Position numbers and translations under genes: made by a program
Shown: piece by piece, positions 7,582-16,633 of the stretch
Layout of the letters: each line of letters begins with the position of its first letter
Position numbering within the stretch: the first letter of the stretch is position 1
From: Fidelibacterota bacterium
Lineage (GTDB): Bacteria; Fidelibacterota; Marinisomatia; Marinisomatales; SCKK01
DNA length: 64,000 bases
NCBI GenBank assembly: GCA_004124475.1
Contig: SCKK01000015.1
Coordinates: 1-64,000, forward strand
Direction of reading: 5' to 3'
Notes under the pieces: generated by a model
The model's input: the letters and a program-made list of their open reading frames with translations, nothing else
Told to the model about the DNA's origin: nothing
Database searches by the model: none

Positions 7582-8808
7582 ATGCTGAATCAAATAATTT
7601 CCGGATGTGTGAGCATTTCAGACGCTCCGGTTTATTTTGAAAATGCGCTTTATCAATGGTGGCAGTGGTTAAAACCCGGGTCTTCACTTACAACAGTTGA
7701 GAGAAAAGTTATTTATATTCTTGATAAAGGAGACGTCAATCAATATGATGGACCCGATATAACCAATGTCACCCTATTGTACGATAATAAGGTATTAACA
7801 GGTGATGTGGAATTTCATTTAAAAGAAAGGGACTGGTTCCGCCATGGACATCATTACAACCGAGGTTACAACCGTGTGATCCTCCATATTGTCACGGTTC
7901 CCGGACGTAATCGGGTAGTAACCTCTGCCGAGAGAATGATTCCCACGGTAGTGGTTTCCGAACTCGGGATAACTGGGGTAGATTTAAATGTTTGTAAACT
8001 CCATAAGAAGATCACCCCCAGACAATTGTTTACCCAATTGGCGCCTTTAATCTATTACAAATGGCGAGTAAAAGTAGATGGGATGGGGGAGGTTATCACA
8101 ACTGTGGGAAGTAGACAAGAGGCTTTTTACCGAAAGAGTTTCTGGACTCTTGGATTAAAGGGGAACGGGGAACTTTTTGAACAATTGGCAAGGCAAATCC
8201 CTTTGGAAAACATTAAAGAGGTAAAAGATAAACCATTTTTATATGTAACCTATTTTAAAAAAGCAGGGTTATTGGACAGAATGCCCAAAGATGTTCGTGA
8301 TTTAATAAGGATGAAATTAGGTTCTTTAGTTAATTTATCATCAAATTTATCTTTAAGCCTAATTGTAGAGCCATGGGAATGGAAAAGAAAAGGGATTCGA
8401 CCTACTGCTTATCCCGAGCGTAGGCTGTCTTTTGGAGTGGAATTGGTCTGGGCGCTTTTAAACGGGTGGCATCCTTGGGAATTGCGTTCAGAGATAAGTT
8501 TTTCTTCACTTCAAGTAAAGTTTGGGGAATGCCTTCCCGGCAGAGGGTGGTGTAGCGAATGGTTGGGAAATGTGGTCTACCCATTTCGGGAGGCTGTCGC
8601 TTTGAAGCAAAAGAATTATAGACTCGATGAAAATTTTAATTTGTGGAAACAACTGAAAATTGGCTACACTTACGGCAAAATAGACAGACAATTTTCAAAA
8701 TATATTGACAAAGCAACCCTGAATAAATTTGCAGTCCAACAGGGGCTCCTCGCTCTTCAAACAAGGTACTGCAATCCCAGGTTATGTGACGTTTGTCCAA
8801 TCCGTTGA
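7582..8808 (+). CDS. DUF2851 family protein
   Basis: This 408-residue protein of unknown function matches the DUF2851 family, found mainly in Bacteroidetes/Chlorobi relatives. The recognisable core is GDVEFHLKERDWFRHGHH with YNRVILHIV just after it (about 72-105). No signal peptide or membrane segment is seen, so it should be cytosolic. The C-terminus carries a Cys-rich tail (YCNPRLCDVCPIR). The start ATG lies three bases after a dispersed repeat and has no good ribosome-binding site in the usual window. It is followed four bases later by rfaE2, so the two are probably co-transcribed. No function should be inferred. Confidence 0.8.
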   Translation: MLNQIISGCVSISDAPVYFENALYQWWQWLKPGSSLTTVERKVIYILDKGDVNQYDGPDITNVTLLYDNKVLTGDVEFHLKERDWFRHGHHYNRGYNRVILHIVTVPGRNRVVTSAERMIPTVVVSELGITGVDLNVCKLHKKITPRQLFTQLAPLIYYKWRVKVDGMGEVITTVGSRQEAFYRKSFWTLGLKGNGELFEQLARQIPLENIKEVKDKPFLYVTYFKKAGLLDRMPKDVRDLIRMKLGSLVNLSSNLSLSLIVEPWEWKRKGIRPTAYPERRLSFGVELVWALLNGWHPWELRSEISFSSLQVKFGECLPGRGWCSEWLGNVVYPFREAVALKQKNYRLDENFNLWKQLKIGYTYGKIDRQFSKYIDKATLNKFAVQQGLLALQTRYCNPRLCDVCPIR

Positions 8809-8812
8809 TCTT

Positions 8813-9298
8813 ATGTCTATTCTAACAATCCAGGAAATGAGCTCCCTTTCTCAAAGATTACAAAGTGAGGGTAAAGTAGTAGTTTTTACCAATGGCTGTT
8901 TTGATCTGATCCATCGGGGGCATATTGAATTGTTGAAAGCAGCCAAATCCGAAGGTGACATCCTGTTTATTGGTGTCAATAGCGATGCATCAGTTCAGCG
9001 GTTAAAAGGAGAAACCCGCCCCCTGACGAATGAAGAAGACAGGGTTACGATTATTGATACGCTTAAACCTGTCGATCATGTGGCTATCTTTGATGAAAAT
9101 ACACCTTACGAATTAATTCTGATGGTTCGTCCCAATGTGTTGGTAAAAGGGGCAGATTACACATTGGAAGAAATCGTGGGGGCAAAGGAGGTGATTCATT
9201 GGGGAGGCAGGGTGGTCAGAGTCCCCATTGTATCCAATACAAGTACTACCCGGTTTATCAAGGAATTGGATCATAAAAACAGTATGAAAAAACCTTGA
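8813..9298 (+). CDS. rfaE2: D-glycero-beta-D-manno-heptose 1-phosphate adenylyltransferase
   Basis: Transfers AMP from ATP to heptose 1-phosphate, the penultimate step to ADP-heptose for the LPS inner core. The 161-residue product is the stand-alone nucleotidyltransferase half of HldE: VVFTNGCFDLIHRGH (22-37) holds the HxGH motif, followed by GVNSD and KGADYT. A longer upstream frame exists but overlaps the DUF2851 gene; the ATG at 8813, four bases after that gene's stop, gives the family N-terminus. The kinase half (hldE N-domain/rfaE1) is not in the window, but the phosphatase gmhB is (35825). Cytosolic. Confidence 0.93.
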   Translation: MSILTIQEMSSLSQRLQSEGKVVVFTNGCFDLIHRGHIELLKAAKSEGDILFIGVNSDASVQRLKGETRPLTNEEDRVTIIDTLKPVDHVAIFDENTPYELILMVRPNVLVKGADYTLEEIVGAKEVIHWGGRVVRVPIVSNTSTTRFIKELDHKNSMKKP

Positions 9299-9347
9299 CG
9301 ATCCTTTTGAGAGCCAGTAACTTCGCCTACTTTTTTTCCCGATATTT

Positions 9348-11198
9348 ATGAAAATAATACAAAAAGAGATCATCTCCCTGGGAACCTTTATCTTTGTTAT
9401 GTCCATCGCCCAGATTTGGGCTATTCCCTCTGATACAACAGGCATTGACTCCATTGAAGTGGAACATGCTTCATCAAATGGAGAAGTTGATAATATTCAC
9501 GGAGAAATAAACTCAATAGCGAATGGTCAGTACAACAGAATTCCCTTAATTCTTAGTGAGGCGAAAAGTTACTTTGTCGAGGCAGTTATTGCGGACAAGT
9601 ATGGTGATACGTTGGAAGTGATCTATCTTATAGATAAAATTGTGGATCTGCTGGAAGGTGCTGAACAGTTGGGGGAGTTGTCGGCAGAGGATCAAGAAGA
9701 GTTCGATCGATTTGAGAAAACCCTACTTCATGTATATGAAAACCATCTTGAGACAATGGATCAAGTGGAAACTCCCTTTGCCATTGCAAGTTTGAAAGAT
9801 GAATTGTCGGCCTTTTTGGAGCCGTTGGAAATAGAGATTAATGGATCCAAGTTCAGGGTAATTGACGATAGGGACGGGCATATTCCTCTAATTGCAAACA
9901 AGCGTGTCGATCAGGCGATTAAATTTTTCCAGACAAAAGGGAGAAGGAATTTTGAAATCTGGCTGTCACGGTATCCTGTATATGGAGATCTGATAATAGA
10001 TATTTTGAAAAAGAATGAGTTACCGGAAGAATTAATTTTTCATGCCATGGTAGAAAGTGGATTGAATCCCAAGGCATATTCCCGAGCACATGCAGCGGGA
10101 ATGTGGCAATTTGTATCTGCCACAGCCAAGAAGTACGGTTTGAATCGAAATTGGTGGGTTGACGAAAGGCGAGATCCGGTAAAATCGACACAAGCTGCCG
10201 CTGATTATCTCAAAGACCTTTACTTAGAATTTGATGATTGGTATCTGGCAATCGCTGCCTATAACGCTGGATCCGGACGAGTAAATAGAGCCATTCAGCT
10301 TCATCAGACACGAGATTTTTGGAGATTAAATTCTCTCCCAAGGGAAACAAAAAATCATCTGTCTACATTTTTGGCAACTGCGATTATTGCTCGAAATCCC
10401 GAAGAATATGGTTTTGATATTACATCGGGAGAACCGTTTATATTTGATGAAGTGACCCTTGACCGAAGTGCAGACCTGACAGTTCTGGCAAATTGTGCGG
10501 GAATCTCAGTAAAAGAACTGAAAATTTACAACCCAGATCTTCGTCAGTTTGCCACACCGCCTGATGAACCATATACTTTGAAAATTCCTCCACAAACGCA
10601 GGATCGTTTCTTTGAGAGATTTACAGCTCTTCCGGATGAGCAACGATTTGCTCCTCAGTATATAATCCATCGGGTGAAAAAGGGTGAAAATCTCTGGCTT
10701 ATTGCTCGAAAATACCGCGTTTCTCTTCATGACATTGTTTCCGTAAACAAAATAAAAAAATATAATCGGTTACAAATCGGGCATAAGTTGACTATTCCTG
10801 TCCCCGGGACCCAAGTATCGACTCCATTGACGACAACAGCGGGAAATGAAGAAAAAACCATTTACAAGGTTAAGAGGGGTGACACACTTAGCTATATTGC
10901 TTTAAGGTTTGGAACCACAGCTCGTAGAATTCGCCAGTTGAACGGTCTTCGCTATGGCGCAATCATTTATCAGGGACAAAAGTTAACCGTTCCCTCGACA
11001 AGTCGGGGTTCAAAATCACTAACAGAGAAAACGAATCCTATAAAAGAGCTTTATACAGTGAGAAAGGGAGACACTTTGGGGCGTATTGCTCTTAGATATG
11101 GGACCTCGGTCAGTAAAATAAAGCGGTGGAATGGGATTAAGCGGGGTGATTACATTTATCCCGGTCAGAAACTGGTAATATTTATTCAGGAGAGTTAA
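9348..11198 (+). CDS. Membrane-bound lytic transglycosylase with three LysM domains (MltD-like)
   Basis: Cleaves the glycan strands of peptidoglycan, forming 1,6-anhydro ends. A hydrophobic export signal covers about residues 9-26. An acidic helical region follows to about 190. The SLT lysozyme-like domain spans about 210-330, with catalytic Glu236 in AMVESGLNPKAYS, then GMWQFVSATAKKYGL and AIAAYNAGSGRV. Three LysM carbohydrate-binding repeats end the protein (about 438-484, 505-549, 568-613), each beginning (Y/H)xVKxG(D/E)(T/N)L. The 616-residue length and order match MltD. It acts in the periplasm; no lipobox Cys is obvious, so anchoring may be by an uncleaved signal. Confidence 0.93.
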   Translation: MKIIQKEIISLGTFIFVMSIAQIWAIPSDTTGIDSIEVEHASSNGEVDNIHGEINSIANGQYNRIPLILSEAKSYFVEAVIADKYGDTLEVIYLIDKIVDLLEGAEQLGELSAEDQEEFDRFEKTLLHVYENHLETMDQVETPFAIASLKDELSAFLEPLEIEINGSKFRVIDDRDGHIPLIANKRVDQAIKFFQTKGRRNFEIWLSRYPVYGDLIIDILKKNELPEELIFHAMVESGLNPKAYSRAHAAGMWQFVSATAKKYGLNRNWWVDERRDPVKSTQAAADYLKDLYLEFDDWYLAIAAYNAGSGRVNRAIQLHQTRDFWRLNSLPRETKNHLSTFLATAIIARNPEEYGFDITSGEPFIFDEVTLDRSADLTVLANCAGISVKELKIYNPDLRQFATPPDEPYTLKIPPQTQDRFFERFTALPDEQRFAPQYIIHRVKKGENLWLIARKYRVSLHDIVSVNKIKKYNRLQIGHKLTIPVPGTQVSTPLTTTAGNEEKTIYKVKRGDTLSYIALRFGTTARRIRQLNGLRYGAIIYQGQKLTVPSTSRGSKSLTEKTNPIKELYTVRKGDTLGRIALRYGTSVSKIKRWNGIKRGDYIYPGQKLVIFIQES

Positions 11199-11247
11199 TT
11201 TCCTTTACAATAAATTTCTAAAATTTCTATTTAGGAGGAGTAAGAAC

Positions 11248-11535
11248 ATGACAAAGGCTGATATTATAAATACCGTCTCCAGAGCCACAGGCTTGACAAA
11301 GATTGAAACGGAAGCGGTGATGGAAGGTATATTTGCTACCATAAAGTTATCATTAAAAAGGAATGAGAGGGTTGAACTGAGGGGATTTGGCACATTTGGG
11401 GTAAAAAAAAGGGGACCTAGGAAGGCAAGAAACCCAGGAACAGGTGAAATCGTAGATCTACCGGAACGCTATGTACCTACATTCAAGCCATCACGGATTT
11501 TGAAAAATGAAATAAATAAATCGCTCATAATGTAA
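11248..11535 (+). CDS. HU/IHF-family DNA-binding protein
   Basis: Small basic nucleoid protein that bends DNA as a dimer. The 95 residues show the family layout: MTKADIINTVSRATGL helices, then the beta-arm signature GFGTFGVKKRGPRKARNPGTGE (quoted in part: GFGTFG, RKARNP). Bacterial histone-like proteins are about 90 residues. A strong ribosome-binding site (GGAGGAG, 10 bases before the ATG) supports high expression. It is followed 10 bases downstream by the gene for the 31-residue basic protein, so the two are likely co-transcribed. HU and IHF subunits cannot be distinguished with certainty here. Confidence 0.93.
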   Translation: MTKADIINTVSRATGLTKIETEAVMEGIFATIKLSLKRNERVELRGFGTFGVKKRGPRKARNPGTGEIVDLPERYVPTFKPSRILKNEINKSLIM

Positions 11536-11545
11536 GGGAGAAAAT

Positions 11546-11641
11546 ATGCCCAGCGGGAAAAAACGAAAAAGACGGAAGATGAGCACACACAAACGAAAAA
11601 AGCGTCTCCGTTTAAATCGTCATAAGAAAAAGAAGAAGTAA
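11546..11641 (+). CDS. 31-residue COX24/AURKAIP1-like basic protein
   Basis: An ATG at 11546 with GGGAG seven bases upstream opens a 31-residue frame ending at TAA (11639-11641). The product starts MPSGKKRKRRKMSTHKR and ends in a run of Lys; about two thirds of residues are Lys or Arg. THKRKKRLRLNRHKKK matches the COX24/AURKAIP1 C-terminal domain, known in mitochondria as part of the small ribosomal subunit protein AURKAIP1 and present as very short stand-alone proteins in Bacteroidetes-type bacteria. A ribosomal role is therefore plausible but inferred. It is too short for routine gene calling; the recognisable domain, ribosome-binding site and tight spacing after the HU gene support it. Confidence 0.8.
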   Translation: MPSGKKRKRRKMSTHKRKKRLRLNRHKKKKK

Positions 11642-11657
11642 CCACGGTCCAATAAAT

Positions 11658-12557
11658 ATGAGAAGGAATCTCTTTTCTTTTTTATTGATGGTGCAAGTGA
11701 TCTGCTTCTCTGTCTACCCGTTGCTTGGATGGGGGTTCAATGCCCATAAAATTATCAACCGTGAGGCGATACACCTGCTCCCAGGTATTCTGGGAGTTTA
11801 TTTTTCTCACCACATTGACTATATTTCTTCCCATGCCATCGATCCTGACCTATGGAGAGATGATCCTAAAAAATACCCAAATGAAATGCCCGGTCACTAT
11901 ATTGATGCAGATCTGTATGATGTTTATCCCTTTGAAAATATTCCAAAAACCTTTGTTGCTCTTGTAAAAAAATATGGAGAGGAAAAAATAAATCGTTGGG
12001 GATTAGCTCCCTGGCGAATTGAACGTTACTTTCGTATGCTTGTCAATCAAATGAGAAGTGGGCAGTGGGAAGGGGTTCCGTTAACTGCCACAGCCCTGGG
12101 ACATTACATATCTGATATTCACATGCCCCTTCATGTGGTGGAGAATTACAATGGTCAATTATCCGGTAATTTTGGAATTCATAAGAGGTGGGAATCGGAT
12201 ATGGTAGACAAGTACCTCTTGGATAAAATCAATCCTAATGGAGATTTGATTACTGTCGATAACCCAGTTGAGGAGATGTTTAAAATCGTTAAGGAATCCT
12301 ACCGTTATCACTTAAGACTTTTGAGCGCAGATTCAGTGGCGAGGGAAAGCATTCCCCTTAAGGAGCAAGCCAAGATTGCAGACAGAGACGCCTCCATGGA
12401 AGGAACGTCTTATATCGAAATATTGTTCAGAGAAACCGGTGACCTCGCAAATCAGAGGATGGAAACGGCTGCTGTTACGGTTGCCTCTTTCTGGTATTCT
12501 GCCTGGATAGAGGCAGGCAAGCCAAGACCTCCGGAAATGGTTATTGGTGAATGGTAA
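11658..12557 (+). CDS. Secreted S1/P1-type nuclease or zinc-dependent phospholipase C family protein
   Basis: The 299-residue product has a signal peptide (about 1-24, ending before WGFNAH) and the pattern of the all-helical trinuclear-zinc fold. Trp directly after cleavage (GWGFNAHKI), several spaced His/Asp residues (SHHIDYI, GHYIDAD), and GHYISDIHMPLHVVEN, the strongest signature, are candidate metal ligands. Family members degrade single-stranded nucleic acids or phospholipids; the sequence does not say which. It would act in the periplasm or outside the cell. It starts 16 bases after the 31-residue basic gene. The following gap (12558-12667) contains short inverted repeats built on TAACTGGTTA-like arms. 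Confidence 0.75.
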   Translation: MRRNLFSFLLMVQVICFSVYPLLGWGFNAHKIINREAIHLLPGILGVYFSHHIDYISSHAIDPDLWRDDPKKYPNEMPGHYIDADLYDVYPFENIPKTFVALVKKYGEEKINRWGLAPWRIERYFRMLVNQMRSGQWEGVPLTATALGHYISDIHMPLHVVENYNGQLSGNFGIHKRWESDMVDKYLLDKINPNGDLITVDNPVEEMFKIVKESYRYHLRLLSADSVARESIPLKEQAKIADRDASMEGTSYIEILFRETGDLANQRMETAAVTVASFWYSAWIEAGKPRPPEMVIGEW

Positions 12558-12667
12558 CTGGTTATTGGTTACTGGTACTACCACTCCACAACTCACGAGT
12601 TACAACTCACCAGTTACCACAGTTTCGGGACACTATCAAGGTACCAATCAGGGAAAATAACTAACCC

Positions 12668-13921
12668 ATGTATACCCAATTATTTGATGCTGATAACTCA
12701 GAAGGGATTTCGTCAAAACCAATATCCGTTTCTGCTTTAACAATCCAAATTAAGGAAGTTTTGCGGGATTCTTTTCCCTCCGTTTGGGTAGAAGGAGAGA
12801 TTTCCAATTTTATACACCATGGTTCCGGTCATATGTATTTTACCCTAAAGGATGAAAAAGCGGAAATTCGATGTGTCATGTTTCGAGGGTACAACCAGTA
12901 TTTAAGATTTACTCCGGAAAATGGGATGAAGGTACTGGTCCAGGGTGCTGTGACGGTCTACGAAATTCGGGGAACTTACCAGATAATGGTACAAAGTATG
13001 CAACCTGCCGGTATCGGTACACTGTATATTGCGTTTGAGGCTTTGAAGAAAAGGTTAGCGGAAGAAGGTCTATTTGGTGAAGATCGGAAATTGCCCCTTC
13101 CCGATTACCCATTTTATGTAGGTGTGATTACATCGGGCACGGGAGCTGCCGTTCAAGACATCACAAATATTTTAACCCGACGTGCTCCTCATATAGAAAT
13201 TATCCTGAGACCTACATTGGTACAGGGGGATGGTGCGGCAAAAGACATCGTATCTGCACTTCAGGAGTTTGAGGCATGGGGTGAGGTGGATGTTCTCATC
13301 CTGGGTAGAGGCGGTGGTTCATTGGAAGATTTGTGGCCTTTCAATGAAGAGCAGGTCGCCAGGGCGATTACGGAGTGTACCATCCCAATCATTTCAGCGG
13401 TGGGGCATGAAACCGACTATACCATTGCCGATTTTGTTGCCGATTTTCGAGCGCCCACACCTTCTGCTGCTGCGGAAATTGTCTCTCCGGCGAAACAGGA
13501 TCTGTTATCTATTTTGACGGAAACGGAGCGAAGAATAGGGGAATCCGTGAAGAACCTGATTGAGTATTGGTGGCAAAGATTAGATGGGCTCACAACCCGT
13601 TATGGATTTCAACAGCCTGCAATCCTTTTGGAACAAAAGAAAAAGCGTCTAACTGAATTGAATGACAGAATAGTTCAACAGATTACCTATATTCTCTCTC
13701 TCCAATTGGCAAAATTTCAGGGGTTAAGCAGGCGATTAATCGCATCCAGTCCAAAAAGTATTCTTAATCGGGGATATTCTATTGCATATACTTTACCGGA
13801 TGAGCAAATTATCAATTCGGTGAAAAAAATGTCGCCAGGAAAGGAGTTCGGTTTGTGTATGACGGATGGGGAATTAGTTGCGGAAACGAAACGTATTATC
13901 AAGATAGGACAGAAGAAATGA
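12668..13921 (+). CDS. xseA: Exodeoxyribonuclease VII large subunit
   Basis: Catalytic subunit of ExoVII, which degrades single-stranded DNA from both ends. At 417 residues it has the expected length. The N-terminal OB-fold (about 20-115) carries VWVEGEISNF and GHMYFTLKDEKAEI. The catalytic domain contains GVITSGTGAAVQDI, the GRGGGSLEDLWPFN motif and SAVGHETDYTIADFVADFRAPTPSAAAE (quoted parts: GHETDYT, ADFRAPTPSAAAE). The C-terminal half is helical and contacts XseB. The small subunit gene follows 57 bases downstream, so both subunits come from one unit. Confidence 0.97.
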   Translation: MYTQLFDADNSEGISSKPISVSALTIQIKEVLRDSFPSVWVEGEISNFIHHGSGHMYFTLKDEKAEIRCVMFRGYNQYLRFTPENGMKVLVQGAVTVYEIRGTYQIMVQSMQPAGIGTLYIAFEALKKRLAEEGLFGEDRKLPLPDYPFYVGVITSGTGAAVQDITNILTRRAPHIEIILRPTLVQGDGAAKDIVSALQEFEAWGEVDVLILGRGGGSLEDLWPFNEEQVARAITECTIPIISAVGHETDYTIADFVADFRAPTPSAAAEIVSPAKQDLLSILTETERRIGESVKNLIEYWWQRLDGLTTRYGFQQPAILLEQKKKRLTELNDRIVQQITYILSLQLAKFQGLSRRLIASSPKSILNRGYSIAYTLPDEQIINSVKKMSPGKEFGLCMTDGELVAETKRIIKIGQKK

Positions 13922-13978
13922 AGTCCTTTTATTCCTCTTGATGTCATGAAAAATATTTATAATAAGTAGGACAGATTC

Positions 13979-14203
13979 ATGGTTATAAAAAAGAAAACGG
14001 TCGAATTTGAGCGGGCAGTGTCCAGGTTAGAGGAGATCGTAAAATCGCTGGAAGAGGAGACGGTATCACTGGAGGAGAGCCTGGCTCTTTTTGAAGAGGG
14101 GAAGAAGTTGGTACAAGTTTGCCGAGAAAAATTAGAAGACGCTGAAGAAAAAATTAAAACACTTTCAAAGGATTCCAAGGGGAAAGTGACGGTTAACAAG
14201 TAG
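13979..14203 (+). CDS. xseB: Exodeoxyribonuclease VII small subunit
   Basis: Small helical subunit that binds several-fold to XseA. The 74-residue sequence has the family core FERAVSRLEEIVKSLEEE followed by SLEESLALFEEGKKL, predicted as two helices forming a coiled coil. Length and gene order (after xseA, before nadK) are typical. It ends 13 bases before the nadK start. Confidence 0.95.
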   Translation: MVIKKKTVEFERAVSRLEEIVKSLEEETVSLEESLALFEEGKKLVQVCREKLEDAEEKIKTLSKDSKGKVTVNK

Positions 14204-14216
14204 GGACAGAAAAGTT

Positions 14217-15074
14217 ATGAAAATAGGGATTTGGGCAAACACAGCCAAGGAGGTATTCTGGGATATTCTACCTGAGCTAATGGACTGGTTAAAAGAAAGA
14301 GGGCACGAAGTATACCTGACAACAAGAGTAGAAGGGCTCTGGAAAGATAAGGATCAATATACATATTCTATTATTCACACAGCCGATGAATTTCCCAAGA
14401 TTGATTTTCTTTTAGCCATGGGGGGTGATGGTACCATCCTGTCTGCCGCTCGACATGTGGCACACCGAAATACCCCAATTTTAGGTATCCATTTGGGGGG
14501 ATTGGGATTTCTTGCCGAGGTGACATTGGATGATTTCTATCCCCGATTGGAAAAAGTGTTAGCAGGAGACTCCACAACCTTCCAGCGTATGGTTCTGGAG
14601 GGCGAGGTTGTGGATGGGGAAAACCGGATAGTCCATGTACTTAATGACCTGGTTGTGGACAGGGGAGATAATTTTCGCCTCATCAAATGTTCCCTTTTTA
14701 CGAATAACCGCTTAATTACGACATATATCAGCGATGGTCTTATTATCTCTACTCCAACGGGTTCAACGGCTTATAACCTGTCCGCCGGAGGTCCAATTGT
14801 AGCACCCTGGCTATCCCTCATTACGATCACACCGATTTGTCCCCATACCCTATCCGCCAGACCCATCGTTCTTCCTGCGGAGAATGAATTAAAAGTCACG
14901 TTTCCCGATGCGGATAAAATACGATTAACGGTGGATGGTCAGGAAAAGTACGATCTATCTCCGGATGCTACTCTTTACATTCGGCGAGCCTCTTACGATA
15001 TTCATTTGATTACATTTGAGGATCGAGATTACTTCCAGACCCTCAGAACAAAGCTTGGACTGGGGCAGGAATAA
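14217..15074 (+). CDS. nadK: NAD(+) kinase (ATP/polyphosphate-dependent)
   Basis: Phosphorylates NAD to NADP, the only route to NADP. The 285-residue protein has the diagnostic MGGDGTIL (68-75) with the conserved GGD, GIHLGGLGFLAE, the NDLVVDRG motif (143-150) and the catalytic-core TPTGSTAYNLSAGGP. The first ATG gives the standard beginning with a Rossmann strand (KIGIWANT). It is the last gene of the xseA-xseB-nadK unit; the downstream DNA holds an IS element and no recN, which often follows nadK in other genomes. Confidence 0.97.
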   Translation: MKIGIWANTAKEVFWDILPELMDWLKERGHEVYLTTRVEGLWKDKDQYTYSIIHTADEFPKIDFLLAMGGDGTILSAARHVAHRNTPILGIHLGGLGFLAEVTLDDFYPRLEKVLAGDSTTFQRMVLEGEVVDGENRIVHVLNDLVVDRGDNFRLIKCSLFTNNRLITTYISDGLIISTPTGSTAYNLSAGGPIVAPWLSLITITPICPHTLSARPIVLPAENELKVTFPDADKIRLTVDGQEKYDLSPDATLYIRRASYDIHLITFEDRDYFQTLRTKLGLGQE

Positions 15075-15343
15075 AGAATATTGGGTAAGACTTTAAGAAA
15101 ATAGATCTGTGTATTGAAAAAAAGGCTGAGGCTAGGGCGAAGACGGAAGAATTGGTAGTTGCTTGCCTCATAAGTGGGAATGGCTGGACGGTGTGAGATA
15201 ATTTATTTTTTCCCGTATGGACTCCTAACGGAGCGGTTAAGATACCGATGCTTGGATTGTTGCTTTACAGGCTTTTCTGTCCGCCAGCTGGCGGATAGCC
15301 TAACTGATCTTTTACAGTTGTATGAGTTGACTTTAGTCACAAG
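15075..15343. other. Non-coding stretch between nadK and the IS element
   Basis: No supported gene. A 61-codon open stretch (15174-15359) has no ribosome-binding site or recognisable motif and runs into the IS end. The stretch contains one perfect copy of a 16-bp palindrome (15280-15295). Confidence 0.6.
15280..15295. repeat. 16-bp perfect palindrome TCCGCCAGCTGGCGGA, intergenic copy
   Basis: Perfect palindrome; identical to the copy inside the ecfT reading frame at 16883-16898, and similar to 6185-6200. Confidence 0.65.
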
Positions 15344-16440
15344 TGTCGCGTTAAAGTAGCACGACAAACGTGTAAGTTCCTATATTTATGATTTTAAATA
15401 CCATTGAGATATTTTTCGATTTGAACTCGAACTATTTCTTTGCCCTAATGTGTTATTCTAAAAGTAAAGAGAGGATAACACATGAGCAAAACAGTTTTTA
15501 CCCAAATTATGGAGTTCATTGCGAAGTATGAGTTTGATAAATGTGTAAGAAGATATGATGGCAATTATCGTACACGTAATTTCAGATGCTGGGATCAGTT
15601 TCTTTGTATGAGTTTTGCTCAGTTAAGTTATCGGGAGAGTTTGCGAGACATTGATGCCTGTTTAAATGCTCAACCCAATAAACTGTATCATATGGGAATA
15701 AAGGGAAATGTGTCCATTTCCAATTTGTCCCGTGCTAATGAAAACAGAGATTGGCGCATCTATGCAGACTTCGCTCAGGTGTTGATTTCAAAAGCCCGGG
15801 TTCTCTACCACGATGATTCTAATTTCTTACTTGATCTTAACGATACCATTTACGCTCTGGATTCTACGACTATTGATCTGTGTCTGTCACTGTTTCCGTG
15901 GGCAAAATTCCGTAAACATAAAGCTGCTATTAAGCTACATACACTGTTAGATTTACGAGGATCAATCCCATCATTTATCGAGATTACAACAGGTTTGATT
16001 CATGATGTAAACATCCTTGATGTTCTGATTCCAGAGCCCGGTTCGTACTACATAATGGATAGAGGTTATCTTGATTATGAAAGACTTTATCGCTTGAACC
16101 AGGATAAGGCATTTTTCATTATTCGTGCCAAAAAGAACATGAAATTCAGACGTATGTATTCCAGTAAGGTAGACAAAACAACCAGATTACGTTGCGATCA
16201 GATTGTGAAATTGACCGGATACAAATCAAGTCGGTTTTACCCTGATAAACTGCGAAGGGTCAAATACTATGATTCGGAAAACCCTGAAAATTGAGATGAG
16301 CCTCTACATAATTCTACAGATTTTCAGTGTTTCGCTTTTTGAGAAAGTGCCTATTAATCAACTACTTACAGAAACAAAATCCCAAAATTCAGAAGGGTAC
16401 TCTTCTAACCAATTGAATTTATGGGAGTTATAACGCGACA
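15344..16440 (+). mobile_element. IS4-family insertion element, internally deleted
   Basis: The transposase pseudogene is bounded by an exact 10-bp inverted repeat: TGTCGCGTTA (15344-15353) and TAACGCGACA (16431-16440), the right copy overlapping the transposase stop codon. Flanking bases extend the similarity weakly (TCA a few bases outside both arms). No target-site duplication is obvious at these ends. The interval is about 1.1 kb against roughly 1.4 kb expected for an intact element of this type, matching the loss inside the transposase. Confidence 0.75.
15482..16433 (+). pseudogene. IS4-family DDE transposase with an internal deletion
   Basis: The first frame (15482-16294) encodes the N-terminal 270 residues: RYDGNYRTRNFRCWDQFLCM, the first catalytic Asp region YALDSTTIDLCLSLFPWA, then KLHTLLDLRG and YIMDRGYLDYERLY with the second Asp. 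After KYYDSEN the frame ends. From about 16270 another frame reads TLKIEMSLYIILQIF and FEKVPINQLL to a stop at 16431-16433, which is the normal C-terminus of the same family. The segment between, about 90 residues including the YRxRWQVELFFKWIK block with the catalytic Glu, is missing. The join also shifts frame. The enzyme cannot be active; movement would need a transposase in trans. Confidence 0.85.
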
Positions 16441-16633
16441 GTACTGATTACAATTAAATAAATATTCCGTTAAACCTGGGTTAAGAAAAATGTAAAGGAT
16501 AAATAGGCCGGTGAGTTTTTTTCGTTAATCCACCGCAATAGCCCTTTTAAATTTCATAGAATTCTTGCAAATCAATCATTCCAACCTGTAGATTTCAATT
16601 ACATTGAAAAATCATACATTAACTTAACAATCC

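Noticed and set aside
12333-12596. 87-residue minus-strand frame over the end of the S1/P1-like gene
   Set aside because: Antisense shadow of a well-supported coding region with spurious sequence.
15174-15359. 61-residue frame before the IS element
   Set aside because: Runs through a 16-bp palindrome into the IS end; no start signal or recognisable motif.
15330-16455. Target-site duplication flanking the IS4 element
   Set aside because: The bases outside the two 10-bp inverted repeats do not match as a direct repeat of reasonable length.
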